From contig NZ_FOBF01000034.1 of NCBI RefSeq assembly GCF_900109355.1, forward strand, positions 1-63,043: a DNA stretch of 63,043 bases, written 5' to 3'. Numbering within the stretch: position 1 is the first letter of the stretch; each line of letters begins with the position of its first letter. A program made the translations under genes and the position numbers. Positions 15,203-22,740 of the stretch are shown here, in pieces. The stretch comes from Nonomuraea pusilla (GTDB lineage: Bacteria > Actinomycetota > Actinomycetes > Streptosporangiales > Streptosporangiaceae). The notes below the pieces were generated by a model that was not told the DNA's origin, did not search any database, and saw nothing but the letters and a program-made list of their open reading frames with translations.

Positions 15203-16495
15203 ATGTCAGAGAACATTCCTAATGTCCAACTGCGCGCGTGGCGGAACGAAAATCGGCTCACTCGCGCGGAAATGGCCGACCGAATCAACGCCACACACAT
15301 CGGCATTTCGGAACGCCTCACCTGCGACGAGGAACGCATCCGCCGCTGGGAAGCCGGTGAAGTCCGCTGGCCACGCCCGCCGTACCGGCTGGCACTCACC
15401 CAACTGACCGGCCTGCCACCCGAGACACTGGGGTTCTCACAGCACAGACCGCCCGGCAGCCGCCTCATCGAGGCCCCGCCCATCCTCCCCATGGACGCCC
15501 TGCGGGCAGAGGCCGACCTGTACGGCACCATGGAACTCGCCCAGCAACTCCAGGCATCCGACGTCGGCACCGGCACCCTCGAAGCACTCGCCGAAGCCGT
15601 CGATCTCCTCTGCCGCGCCTACCCGGTGGTCTCAGTCGCCACCCTGCGCGACCGCACCCAGAAACGCCTCGCCCAGATCAACCGCCTGCTCTCCGGACGC
15701 CTCACCCTCGACCAGCACCGCGAACTGCTCGTCATCACCGGCTGGCTCACCGCTCTCCTGGGCTGCGTCCACTACGACCTGGGCGAACGAGAAGAAGCAG
15801 AAACCGCCCGCAGAGCCGCCTTCGAAATGGGCCGCCAGGTCAGCCACGGCGAACTCATGGGCTGGGCACATGAGATGTCCGCCTGGTTCGCCCTCGTCGA
15901 AGGCCGTTTCGAAGACGTCGTCACCGCCGCCCGCATGGGCCAGGCCGTCGCCGGCCAAACCAGCGCCATGGTCCAGCTCACCCTGCAAGAAGCGCGGGGC
16001 CTTGCCCGCATCGGCGACCGCCGCGAAGCCGACCGCGCACTCACCCGCGGAGCCGAAGCCCTCAGCCGCCTGCCCATCCCCGACAACCCGGACCACCACT
16101 TCGTCTTCGACCACGGCAAATGGGTCTTCTACGCCGCCACCTGCTACACCTGGCTGGCCGACGACGACCGCGCCGAAGAACACGCCCGCGAGACCATCCA
16201 GATGCACACCCGCCCGGACGGCACCAGCAACGCCCCCATGCGTGTGGCCGATGCCCACATCGACCTCGGCATCGTCCACGCCCGACGCGGAGACCTCGAC
16301 GCCGCAGTGGACAACGGCATGGCTGCCTTCGACATCGACCGCAGATCCCTCACCGATCTCGTCAACCGCGCCGCAGACCTGGACCGCGTCCTACGCCAGC
16401 GCTACCGCCGCGAAGCACTTGCCGAAGAGTTCCACGACCGCTTCGTCACCGCCCGCCGAGCCCTCACCACCCGCCGTGTGGAGCTACTCGACTGA
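15203..16495 (+). CDS. XRE-family regulator with TPR-like sensor domain
   Basis: An N-terminal helix-turn-helix (about residues 8-75: LRAWRNENRLTRAEMADRIN, ERIRRWEAGEVRWPRPPYR) is joined to a long helical region (about 100-425). That region has TPR-like repeats such as GEREEAETARRAAFEMG, GRFEDVVTAARMGQ and DLDAAVDNGMAAFDIDRR. The layout is typical of actinomycete regulators that read a peptide or small signal. GAGAGGAAG lies nine bases before the ATG. It diverges from the zinc-ribbon/unknown pair. A remnant of its 3' end lies at 29491-29580. Confidence 0.82.
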   Translation: MSENIPNVQLRAWRNENRLTRAEMADRINATHIGISERLTCDEERIRRWEAGEVRWPRPPYRLALTQLTGLPPETLGFSQHRPPGSRLIEAPPILPMDALRAEADLYGTMELAQQLQASDVGTGTLEALAEAVDLLCRAYPVVSVATLRDRTQKRLAQINRLLSGRLTLDQHRELLVITGWLTALLGCVHYDLGEREEAETARRAAFEMGRQVSHGELMGWAHEMSAWFALVEGRFEDVVTAARMGQAVAGQTSAMVQLTLQEARGLARIGDRREADRALTRGAEALSRLPIPDNPDHHFVFDHGKWVFYAATCYTWLADDDRAEEHARETIQMHTRPDGTSNAPMRVADAHIDLGIVHARRGDLDAAVDNGMAAFDIDRRSLTDLVNRAADLDRVLRQRYRREALAEEFHDRFVTARRALTTRRVELLD

Positions 16496-16881
16496 ACACC
16501 GGCCGCTCAACCAGTGCATTGCCGAATTGTTCTCCTAGGTATCAAGCGGCGCGCCGCCGTACCCCCGGCCCTCCACCCGCCCGCCGTCCGGGCGTGCGGC
16601 TTGGGGGCCGGTCCCGGACGGCGGCGGGACACCGGCCCGGGCACCGCACGCCGGCCCCGCCGTACCGACCGAACGCACCGGCCGGGGTTGCCACACCGCC
16701 GCACAGATGCAGCCCTACGATCGCCACAGCATGGCCGGTCATCGTAGCTGGCTCGAAGGTCCGGGACTTCGTTCCTCAGCCCCGGCCCACCGGATAGCGG
16801 GCACCTGTCTGTGCGTACCGCACGCGTGAGGTCGGCGCGCTCGCATCGGTCCCGGAGCGTGCGGCCCCCGTCCAGATGCCA
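16496..16881. other. Intergenic region, partly duplicated elsewhere
   Basis: About 385 bp without a supported gene. The first 130 bp (from GTATCAAGCGG) match 29584-29700 after the XRE remnant. An open minus-strand frame shared by both copies contains RTGPQAA in a basic Gly/Arg-rich context, but it has no start or family that I can support. Confidence 0.4.
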
Positions 16882-17718
16882 TCAAGGCGGTAGGGGATCA
16901 GAACCAGCCTTCTTGCGGGAGAGGAGCAATCGGCGGGCGTCGCGATCCAGGCTGATGATGGTCACCTTGACGCGGTCGCCGACCTGAACGACCTGTTCGG
17001 TCTCGATAGGCATGGAGCCGAGCTCATCCAAGGGCACCAGGCCCTCGATGCCTTCTACGACTCTGACGAAGACTCCGAACGGGACGAGCTTGGTCACGGT
17101 TCCGCAGAACTCTTGTCCCTCGCGAGCCGCGTCGGCGAACCCCTGGAAAGGATCAGGCTGAAGTGCGCGAAGGGAGAGCCTGGCTTCGCCCTGGTAGGTA
17201 TCGAAGCAGAGAACGGAACAGGTGACCCGCTGCCCTACCTCGACGACCTCAGAGACCTCATCGAAATGTCGCCAGGACAGCTCGGGGATCGAGATGAAAC
17301 CTACTCCTGGATAGACGGGATGCGGCGGCCCATCATCCAGCGCCACGAACACCCCGAACCGCTGCACGTCTGCCACTTCGCCGCCGAGTACCTCGCCAGG
17401 GCGGAGTCCTTTCAGGAATGCCCAGAGTTCGGGATTCTCGGTCGCGGCCAGGGACAGGCCGATCCTTCCCCGTTCCTCATCGACATCGATCACTTCGGCG
17501 GTGACGCGCCGGCCGACCTGTATGACCTCATCCGGCAGGCGACACCAGGAGACGTCCAAAGGCCCGATGTCCGCCGATGCCAGACCCAGCCACCCGTCAA
17601 GCCTCACCGCGGCCCCGTGAGGACGTCCCACCTGCGTGATCGTCCCCGAGACGATGTCGCCGACCCGAACCGCCCTCAAGATCTCCACTATGTCTTGATC
17701 GTTCGTCGGTCTGTCCAC
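16882..17718 (-). CDS. Protein with three S1 RNA-binding domains
   Basis: The 278 residues divide into three S1/OB repeats: about 17-90 (VGDIVSGTITQVGRPHGAAV), about 107-185 (PGEVLGGEVADVQRFGVFVA) and about 195-270 (EGQEFCGTVTKLVPFGVFVR). Each ends in the usual R-I/L-L-S motif (GRIGLSLAA, GEARLSLRA, RRLLLSRKK). It resembles a short ribosomal protein S1 and probably binds RNA in the cytoplasm. The housekeeping S1 has four or more domains, so this is an accessory copy. The start is GTG. It lies inside the att-bounded element, which makes it cargo. Confidence 0.8.
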   Translation of the reverse strand: MDRPTNDQDIVEILRAVRVGDIVSGTITQVGRPHGAAVRLDGWLGLASADIGPLDVSWCRLPDEVIQVGRRVTAEVIDVDEERGRIGLSLAATENPELWAFLKGLRPGEVLGGEVADVQRFGVFVALDDGPPHPVYPGVGFISIPELSWRHFDEVSEVVEVGQRVTCSVLCFDTYQGEARLSLRALQPDPFQGFADAAREGQEFCGTVTKLVPFGVFVRVVEGIEGLVPLDELGSMPIETEQVVQVGDRVKVTIISLDRDARRLLLSRKKAGSDPLPP

Positions 17719-17869
17719 AGCTCACTTTGTCATAACCGCGGTGATGTCACCCGCCGCAAACGCCGGGCCATTAGCGGGCCATCAGGAGGGGTGACGAGGG
17801 GTCAACCATGGTCACTCAGGACCGGTCCGTTGCCCAGCTCAGCGCCTCATCAGGCCGTGATCGATGCAG

Positions 17870-17911
17870 TTCCCAAGCTGACAGCGCGGGTTCGATTCTC
17901 GTCACCCGCTC
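17870..17911 (+). repeat. 3' half of tRNA-Gly(CCC), probable old attachment site
   Basis: TTCCCAAGCTGA (anticodon loop with CCC), then GCGGGTTCGATTCTCGTC (T-arm), then ACCCGCTC (acceptor strand). This matches the second half of actinobacterial tRNA-Gly(CCC). No D-arm or 5' acceptor strand precedes it. Like the tRNA-Lys halves, it looks like an att scar from another integration. Confidence 0.6.
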
Positions 17912-17957
17912 TCAATCAGGCAAGGTGGGGTGCCGCCGCTGGACACGCAGGTCAAAC

Positions 17958-18308
17958 CTACTCTTCCTCCTCGTAGTACCACTCCTCAATCACCCATGGC
18001 TCTTCTTTCGAGGTTCTACGCGCGGCGTACCCACACGGGAGAGACGCGGTTTCGGCCACGCTCGGATCGAGATCCACGACGTGAGCAACGTGGCAGATTG
18101 CCGAAGCATCCGGGTCACTGGCGTCGGTGACGTCATCGCCAATGAGCCAGTCGTTCTCATCGTCGTGAATCACGATGAGCGCGGGCAACTCGCCGGAGAT
18201 CACCGTCCTCTGTACGACGGCCCCGAGGCTGGGCGGGAACGTGTCATCGGGAAACGGGAAGGGGACGTGCCACAGGGCCTCGCTCATATCGCGCAGTCTG
18301 CCAGCCAT
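17958..18308 (-). CDS. Acidic protein of unknown function
   Basis: The 116 residues read WHVPFPFPDDTFPPSLGAVV, then ALIVIHDDENDWLIGDDVTD, then ICHVAHVVDLDPSV, and end EWYYEEEE. The HDxxNxWxxxDxVxD pattern is a recurring one in actinomycete hypothetical proteins and resembles immunity or cargo proteins in size and charge; that likeness is only an impression. The ATG at 18308 has no strong ribosome site; ATG 18287 is an alternative. It lies between the tRNA-Gly scar and attR, at the far end of the element. Confidence 0.55.
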   Translation of the reverse strand: MAGRLRDMSEALWHVPFPFPDDTFPPSLGAVVQRTVISGELPALIVIHDDENDWLIGDDVTDASDPDASAICHVAHVVDLDPSVAETASLPCGYAARRTSKEEPWVIEEWYYEEEE

Positions 18309-18562
18309 GTCGACGAGCACAATGGCTGGGTGGGAACTCAGCGGCTGGTGGCCGAGGCGAGCGGGGCGCACAAGCAAGCCATGGTCGCGGGGCGATTTCC
18401 GGGAGCCACCTTGGGAGCCACCCGAACGGACGATCATGAACTGCGGCGGACGGAGACGAACGGCGAGGGTGCCGGTCGACGAGGTGGCGGACACCTACGA
18501 ACGCCCACGAAGATCGTTTGGAGACCTTGTAGACAGAAGGCCAGACGTCGGCAGCCTTGGCT

Positions 18563-18590
18563 GTACAGCCACGAGTACAGCCAAGAGGGC
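18563..18590. promoter_or_regulatory. Putative integrase arm-type sites, right end
   Basis: GTACAGCCA, five bases, then ACAGCCAAGAGGGC, as at 12148-12176. Here CTTGGCTGTA (18556-18565) and TACAGCCAAG (18576-18585) also form a perfect inverted repeat. It lies 80 bp inside attR. Confidence 0.5.
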
Positions 18591-18669
18591 GAACACCGGC
18601 GGAACTCAGCGAACATCCACGGACACCGAACGCCGAGGTCAGGGCCGCCGAGCTTGATCGAGGCGTCTT

Positions 18670-18714
18670 CTTTTAATCCGTAGGTTCCGGGTTCGAGCCC
18701 CGGGCGCCCTACCA
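18670..18714 (+). repeat. attR: tRNA-Lys(UUU) 3' half
   Basis: Identical in all 45 bases to 12066-12110. The sequence before it is not a tRNA 5' half, so neither copy is the functional gene. The intact tRNA-Lys must lie elsewhere, or the site was already a scar when this element arrived. Confidence 0.85.
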
Positions 18715-18761
18715 CTCCACACCCCGCCTGATCGCCGCGCTGAACGGGTGGCTGCCGGCGC

Positions 18762-20717
18762 TCATTGCCCGCCTTCGAGCTGGAAGTCCAGGTCGACGGC
18801 ATGTCCGCCGAGTGTGCCGGTGGCGTGGCCGGCTCCGGTCCCCGGTGCGATCCGTACCTGCAGCCGGCCCGGTGCCACGCCGGGCCCGGAGAGCCGCAGC
18901 GTGCCGATGAGCTGCTGACCCGTGCCGGGCGCCAGCGTCCCGGAGACGCTCGCGTCGCGCACCACGCGCACCGCCTTCAGCGTGATCGCGCCGGGTGTCG
19001 CGGTGTCGGCGGCGTACCGTCCGCCGCGCAGACCGTCTGCGGCGCCCCATGCGCGGACCGCCCCGCTCTGCTGGACGAGGTCCTCGGCGGTGGCGCCGAC
19101 GAGCCCGAGTGCGCGGCGTACCGCGGACGTCGCGGCCGCGCGCGCCGGCGGGAGCTGCGCCCCCCGGACCGCGGCGCGGCCGGGCACCGGCGGCGGCGTC
19201 CCCGTGCGCAGGCATGCCCCCGCATCGGCGGACAGCGTCTTGACGAAGCCGATCGCGAGCGCGAGGGCGCAGGGGTCTCCCGACGGCGTGTGGCCGGCGT
19301 TCGCGACCTCCGCGAAGATCGCGTGCGGGAACTGCGCCGCGGTCTCGCGACCGGCGCCGCTCGGCGTGTTCGCGTCGAGGTCGCCGGAGAGGACGAGCAC
19401 CGGCACGTCCGGCAGCGGCCGGTCGGTGGCGACCGGGGCGGCTGCGGTCGGGTCGTTCGGCCACTCGATGCAGAGGTCGGCGCCCTCGAATCCGGCCGCC
19501 GTCCATCCCGCCGCCGAGAACGGCCCGAAGGCCGACGGGCCGAGCGCCGACAGCGCCCGCCGGTAGTCGGCGCGGCGCACGGCCGGCGGGTCCTGGTAGC
19601 GGAACGCGCGCGGGTAGTCGTGGCACATGACGGCCGCGAAGGCGGTCGCGTTGAAGGCGGGGTTCTGCGTCAGCCCGGCGACGTCGCGCATCACGAGCGA
19701 GGCGAGGCGCTTCAGCGGGTCGAGGTCCCCGGCCGCGGCGTTCGCGAGTGCGGACGGCAGCGCCGCCGAAATCGTCCGCTCGCCGCGCGCGTAGACGACC
19801 GACGCGAGCGCGGCCTCGTCGAGCGTCGCCCGATAGGTACGCGAGCCGGTCGCGACGGTGAAGCGGACAGGGTGGCTGCGCAGTCGCGCGGCGACCTGCG
19901 CGAGGTCGCGCATGACGGCGTCGCCGTCGCAGGAGCGTGTGCGCGCGCAGATCAGGCGGATCGCCCGCATCGCGGCGTCGAGCCGGTCGCGCCCGAAGGT
20001 GTCGAACGCGATCGGGTAGGAGCCGCTGAGCACGACCGAGTGGACGTGCTGGGGGTAGCGAGCCGCGTAGACCGTCATCAGGTAGGTGCCGTAGGAGTCG
20101 CCCCAGAGGTCGAGTCGGTCGAGGCCGAGGACCTGGCGGACCGCGTCCATGTCGTCGGCGACCGCGGCCGAGCCGTAGAGCCCGGCCTTCGAGCCCAGTT
20201 CCCGCCCGCACGCGCCGATCGCGGCGACGAGCTCGGGGTGCGAGAACCCGGCGAGCGGATCGGTCATCGCCTTGCACCTGATCTGCTGCGACAGCCCGAT
20301 GCCGCGCGGATCGACGAGAAGCAGGTCGCGGCGGTCGAGCAGCGGCGCCAGCAGGCCGGCGTAGTTCACGAAGCGCGACGCCGGGGCGCCGGGGCCGCCG
20401 GGGTTCGGCACGACCGTGCCCAGCGACGGCTGCGACTGGTCGCGCCGGGGGAGGAACGCGAACCCGACGCGCGTGGTGCCCCGGCCCGGGTTGGCGCGGT
20501 CGAGGGCGACCTCGACGGTGCCGCAGCGGGCGCCCGCCGGCGCGCCGTCGTAGGTGCAGGGCTCCAGCGGGGCGGACAGCCGCGGCGGCGCCGAGGGCGT
20601 GGGGGCCATGGCCGCGGCGGCGGGGCCGGTGCCGACGGCACAGGCGGCGAACGCGGCGAGTACGGTCGTGGCCAGCCACCGTGTCCGCCTACGGGCGGCG
20701 GGGGGTGTCGAGAGCAA
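18762..20717 (-). CDS. Secreted alpha/beta-hydrolase, tripeptidyl aminopeptidase-like
   Basis: The 651-residue protein has a Sec signal (RRRTRWLATTVLAAFAACAV, cut near AAAA at about 36). An S33-type hydrolase fold follows, with the oxyanion region NPGGPG, nucleophile S208 in GDSYGT, Asp in SGDLDANTP (about 447) and His in NAGHTPSGD (about 475), the latter in a TAP-like C-terminal domain. A further C-terminal domain of about 120 residues is beta-rich. It should trim short peptides from N-termini outside the cell. The TTG start has GGAGG seven bases upstream. It is the last gene of the peptide operon and supplies substrates for its transporter. Confidence 0.85.
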   Translation of the reverse strand: MLSTPPAARRRTRWLATTVLAAFAACAVGTGPAAAAMAPTPSAPPRLSAPLEPCTYDGAPAGARCGTVEVALDRANPGRGTTRVGFAFLPRRDQSQPSLGTVVPNPGGPGAPASRFVNYAGLLAPLLDRRDLLLVDPRGIGLSQQIRCKAMTDPLAGFSHPELVAAIGACGRELGSKAGLYGSAAVADDMDAVRQVLGLDRLDLWGDSYGTYLMTVYAARYPQHVHSVVLSGSYPIAFDTFGRDRLDAAMRAIRLICARTRSCDGDAVMRDLAQVAARLRSHPVRFTVATGSRTYRATLDEAALASVVYARGERTISAALPSALANAAAGDLDPLKRLASLVMRDVAGLTQNPAFNATAFAAVMCHDYPRAFRYQDPPAVRRADYRRALSALGPSAFGPFSAAGWTAAGFEGADLCIEWPNDPTAAAPVATDRPLPDVPVLVLSGDLDANTPSGAGRETAAQFPHAIFAEVANAGHTPSGDPCALALAIGFVKTLSADAGACLRTGTPPPVPGRAAVRGAQLPPARAAATSAVRRALGLVGATAEDLVQQSGAVRAWGAADGLRGGRYAADTATPGAITLKAVRVVRDASVSGTLAPGTGQQLIGTLRLSGPGVAPGRLQVRIAPGTGAGHATGTLGGHAVDLDFQLEGGQ

Positions 20718-20747
20718 TCTCTCTCCTCCGGTTCGTCATCGGATGGG

Positions 20748-21932
20748 TCAGGCGAGCAGTGCGAGCACCGCCCGGGTGAGGGACTCGACTCCGACCGCCA
20801 GGGAGCGCTCGTCGATGTCGAAGGCCGGATGGTGGTGCGGGACGGCGTCGGGGGTGCCCGCGCCGACGGCGTAGTAGCAGCCGGGGACCTCGTCGAGGTA
20901 GAGGGCCATGTCGTCCGAGCCGGTCGCCGGCTCGACGTCGAGGACCCGGTCCGGTCCGAACGCTCCGGTGAACGCGTCGCGGACCAGTGAGGTGACGGCC
21001 GGGTCGTTGGTCAGGGACGGGCAGCCGGCGCCGCGCGAGAACGTGGAGGTCGCGCCGTGGAGCGCGGCGACGTCCCGCGCGGTCTGCTCGACCGTCTCGC
21101 GGAGCGCGACGCGTCGTCCGGGGTCCAGCGTGCGGATCGTGCCCGCGAGCGTGACGTCTGCGGGGATGATGTTCGGGGCCGCACCGCCGTTGACCTGGGC
21201 GACGGTGACGACGGATCCGTCCGCGCGGGCCCGCTTCCCGAGGTCGCGCAGCGCGAGGATGACTTCGGCGGTGATCGGCACCGGGTCGACGGCGCCGTCC
21301 GGGGAGCCCGCGTGCCCGCCCGTACCCGTGATCGTGATGTGGAAGGTGTCGAGGCTCGCGAGCAGCAACCCCGTGCCGACGCCGAGCCGGCCCGTCGGCA
21401 TGTGCGAGGCCAGGTGCAGGCCGACGGCGCGGTCGATGCCCTCCATGGCCCCGTCGCGGATCATCCGGCGAGCACCGTCGTCGAGTTCCTCGGCCGGCTG
21501 GAAGCACATGCGGACGCGCCCGCTCCAGTGGTCGCCGAGCGCGTGCAGGACGTGCGCGACACTCAGGGCGATCGCCGTGTGGCCGTCGTGCCCGCAGGCG
21601 TGCATGACACCGGGCACGGTCGAGCGGTACGGCCGTCCGTCGTCCACCTCCGGGATCGGCAGGGCGTCCATGTCGGCACGGACCAGCACCGAACGGCCGG
21701 GTCGTCCTGAGTCGAGGTCGGCGATCACCCCGGTGCCGCCGACACCGCGCCGGACGTCGAGTCCCAGCGCCGAGCAGCGGTCGGCGACGTAGGCGCTGGT
21801 GGCGTGCTCCTCGAAGCCCAGTTCGGGGTGGGCGTGCAGGTGACGGCGCATCTCGATGGTGCGTTCGGTGTGCCGGGCGACCTCGGCGAGGATCTCGGCG
21901 TTCAGGGCTTCCGAAGGCAGGAGGTTGCGCAT
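20748..21932 (-). CDS. M20-family amidohydrolase (IAA-amino acid hydrolase type)
   Basis: The 394 residues match M20D amidohydrolases: RRHLHAHPELGFEEHATSAY at the start, ADMDALPIPE, the metal-binding HACGHDGHTA, QPAEELDDGARRMI, HITITGTGGHAGSPDGAVDP in the dimerisation insert, and GSDDMA near the end. It probably removes acyl groups from N-acyl amino acids or short peptides in the cytoplasm. A palindromic operator lies 21 bp upstream, so it can be transcribed separately from the regulator gene before it. It lies 30 bp from the peptidase gene. Confidence 0.87.
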   Translation of the reverse strand: MRNLLPSEALNAEILAEVARHTERTIEMRRHLHAHPELGFEEHATSAYVADRCSALGLDVRRGVGGTGVIADLDSGRPGRSVLVRADMDALPIPEVDDGRPYRSTVPGVMHACGHDGHTAIALSVAHVLHALGDHWSGRVRMCFQPAEELDDGARRMIRDGAMEGIDRAVGLHLASHMPTGRLGVGTGLLLASLDTFHITITGTGGHAGSPDGAVDPVPITAEVILALRDLGKRARADGSVVTVAQVNGGAAPNIIPADVTLAGTIRTLDPGRRVALRETVEQTARDVAALHGATSTFSRGAGCPSLTNDPAVTSLVRDAFTGAFGPDRVLDVEPATGSDDMALYLDEVPGCYYAVGAGTPDAVPHHHPAFDIDERSLAVGVESLTRAVLALLA

Positions 21933-21952
21933 GGCGACGACTCTACCGAGGA

Positions 21953-21980
21953 AACATCAAAGATAAAAGACTTTGATGTT
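21953..21980. promoter_or_regulatory. FadR-type GntR operator before the M20 gene
   Basis: AACATCAAAG and CTTTGATGTT form a perfect 10-bp inverted repeat around ATAAAAGA, in very AT-rich sequence for this genome. The right arm overlaps the stop of the GntR gene. The core at 21956-21977 matches 28453-28474 at most positions (T-C-A-A-A-x-A-T-A-A-A ... C-x-T-T-G-A). Confidence 0.7.
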
Positions 21981-22740
21981 ATGTGCTCGCCTTCGCCGAC
22001 CGCCGGGCATCGCGGTCGCGCCCGCGCCGCATACGCTCCACGGTGTCCTCCAGATCGCGGAGATGGTCGTCCATCGCCGCCCGCACCACCTCGGGGTCGC
22101 GCGTGCGCAGTGCGGCGAGCGTCTCGTCGTGGAGGACGGCCATCGGCACCGGATCCAGCCGCACGGTCCACGAGTTCATGAGGACGGCCTTGGCCTCCAG
22201 GATCTCGTGCTGGTAGCGAGCCAGCATGTCGCTGCGGGCGGCCCTGCCGATCAGGTAGTGGAAGAGGTTCTCGGCATGCATGATGTCGTCGGGCTCCTGC
22301 GCGGCGTGCAGCATCGCCGCCGCCTCGGCCATCTGCTCGAAGTCCTTCTCGGTCGCGCGCATGGCGGCGAGCCGCGCGAGCTCCATCTCCACCGGCCTGC
22401 GCGCCTCCACCAGTTCGATCATCTCGCGGGCCCGCAGCTCGACGTCGAAGCCGACCAGCGCGGCGGGCACGTTCCCCGAGCGCACCACGATCCCGCCCGT
22501 GGCGCCCCGGCGTACTTCCACGACCCCGGCACGGGCCAGCACGTGCACCGCGTCGCCGACGGTGGGCCGGCTGACGCGGAAGAGCTCGGCGAGCTCCGCG
22601 ACGGTCGGGAGCTTGTCGCCCGACATGTAGTAGCCCGCGCGGATCGCGTAAGTGATCTGTCCGATGACTTCCTCGAACGCTCGGGTGCCGCTGATCGGAC
22701 GGAACAGCACCGCCGGCGTGGGCTCTTCGGAGACGGTCAC
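21979..22740 (-). CDS. FadR-subfamily GntR regulator
   Basis: The winged helix (about residues 18-85: FEEVIGQITYAIRAGYYMSG, PTVAELAELFRVSRPTVGDA) is followed by an FCD ligand domain (about 105-240) with likely metal-binding His at HAENLFHYLIG and HLRDLEDTV. Such proteins release DNA when a metabolite binds. The GTG at 22740 overlaps the stop of the upstream ATPase gene (GTGA), which settles the start. Matching operators before the binding protein and M20 genes suggest that it controls the whole peptide operon, including itself. Confidence 0.83.
   Translation of the reverse strand: MTVSEEPTPAVLFRPISGTRAFEEVIGQITYAIRAGYYMSGDKLPTVAELAELFRVSRPTVGDAVHVLARAGVVEVRRGATGGIVVRSGNVPAALVGFDVELRAREMIELVEARRPVEMELARLAAMRATEKDFEQMAEAAAMLHAAQEPDDIMHAENLFHYLIGRAARSDMLARYQHEILEAKAVLMNSWTVRLDPVPMAVLHDETLAALRTRDPEVVRAAMDDHLRDLEDTVERMRRGRDRDARRSAKAST

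Larger units (their letters stand above)
12066..18714. mobile_element. Integrated element at tRNA-Lys, AICE-like and reduced
   Basis: Two identical 45-bp copies of the tRNA-Lys(UUU) 3' end bound 6.65 kb. Just inside both ends lie paired GTACAGCCA / ACAGCCAAGAGGGC repeats, as expected for integrase arm sites. An integrase relic, a Pra-like gene with operator palindromes and a KorSA-like GntR gene are hallmarks of actinomycete integrative and conjugative elements. Replication (RepSA/RepAM-like) and transfer (TraSA/FtsK-like) genes are absent, so it cannot move by itself. Cargo: a membrane protein, a zinc-ribbon protein, an XRE-TPR regulator, a triple-S1 protein and two unknowns. Confidence 0.75.

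Noticed and set aside
17790..17911. A complete tRNA-Gly gene
   Set aside because: GTGACGAGG further upstream looked like a 5' acceptor strand, but spacing and D-arm do not fit. Only the 3' half is supported.
18709..20679. A 656-codon open frame overlapping the peptidase gene in another frame
   Set aside because: It is Arg/Ala/Pro-rich with no homology. The overlapping frame has a signal peptide and catalytic triad. Long false frames are normal at this GC content.
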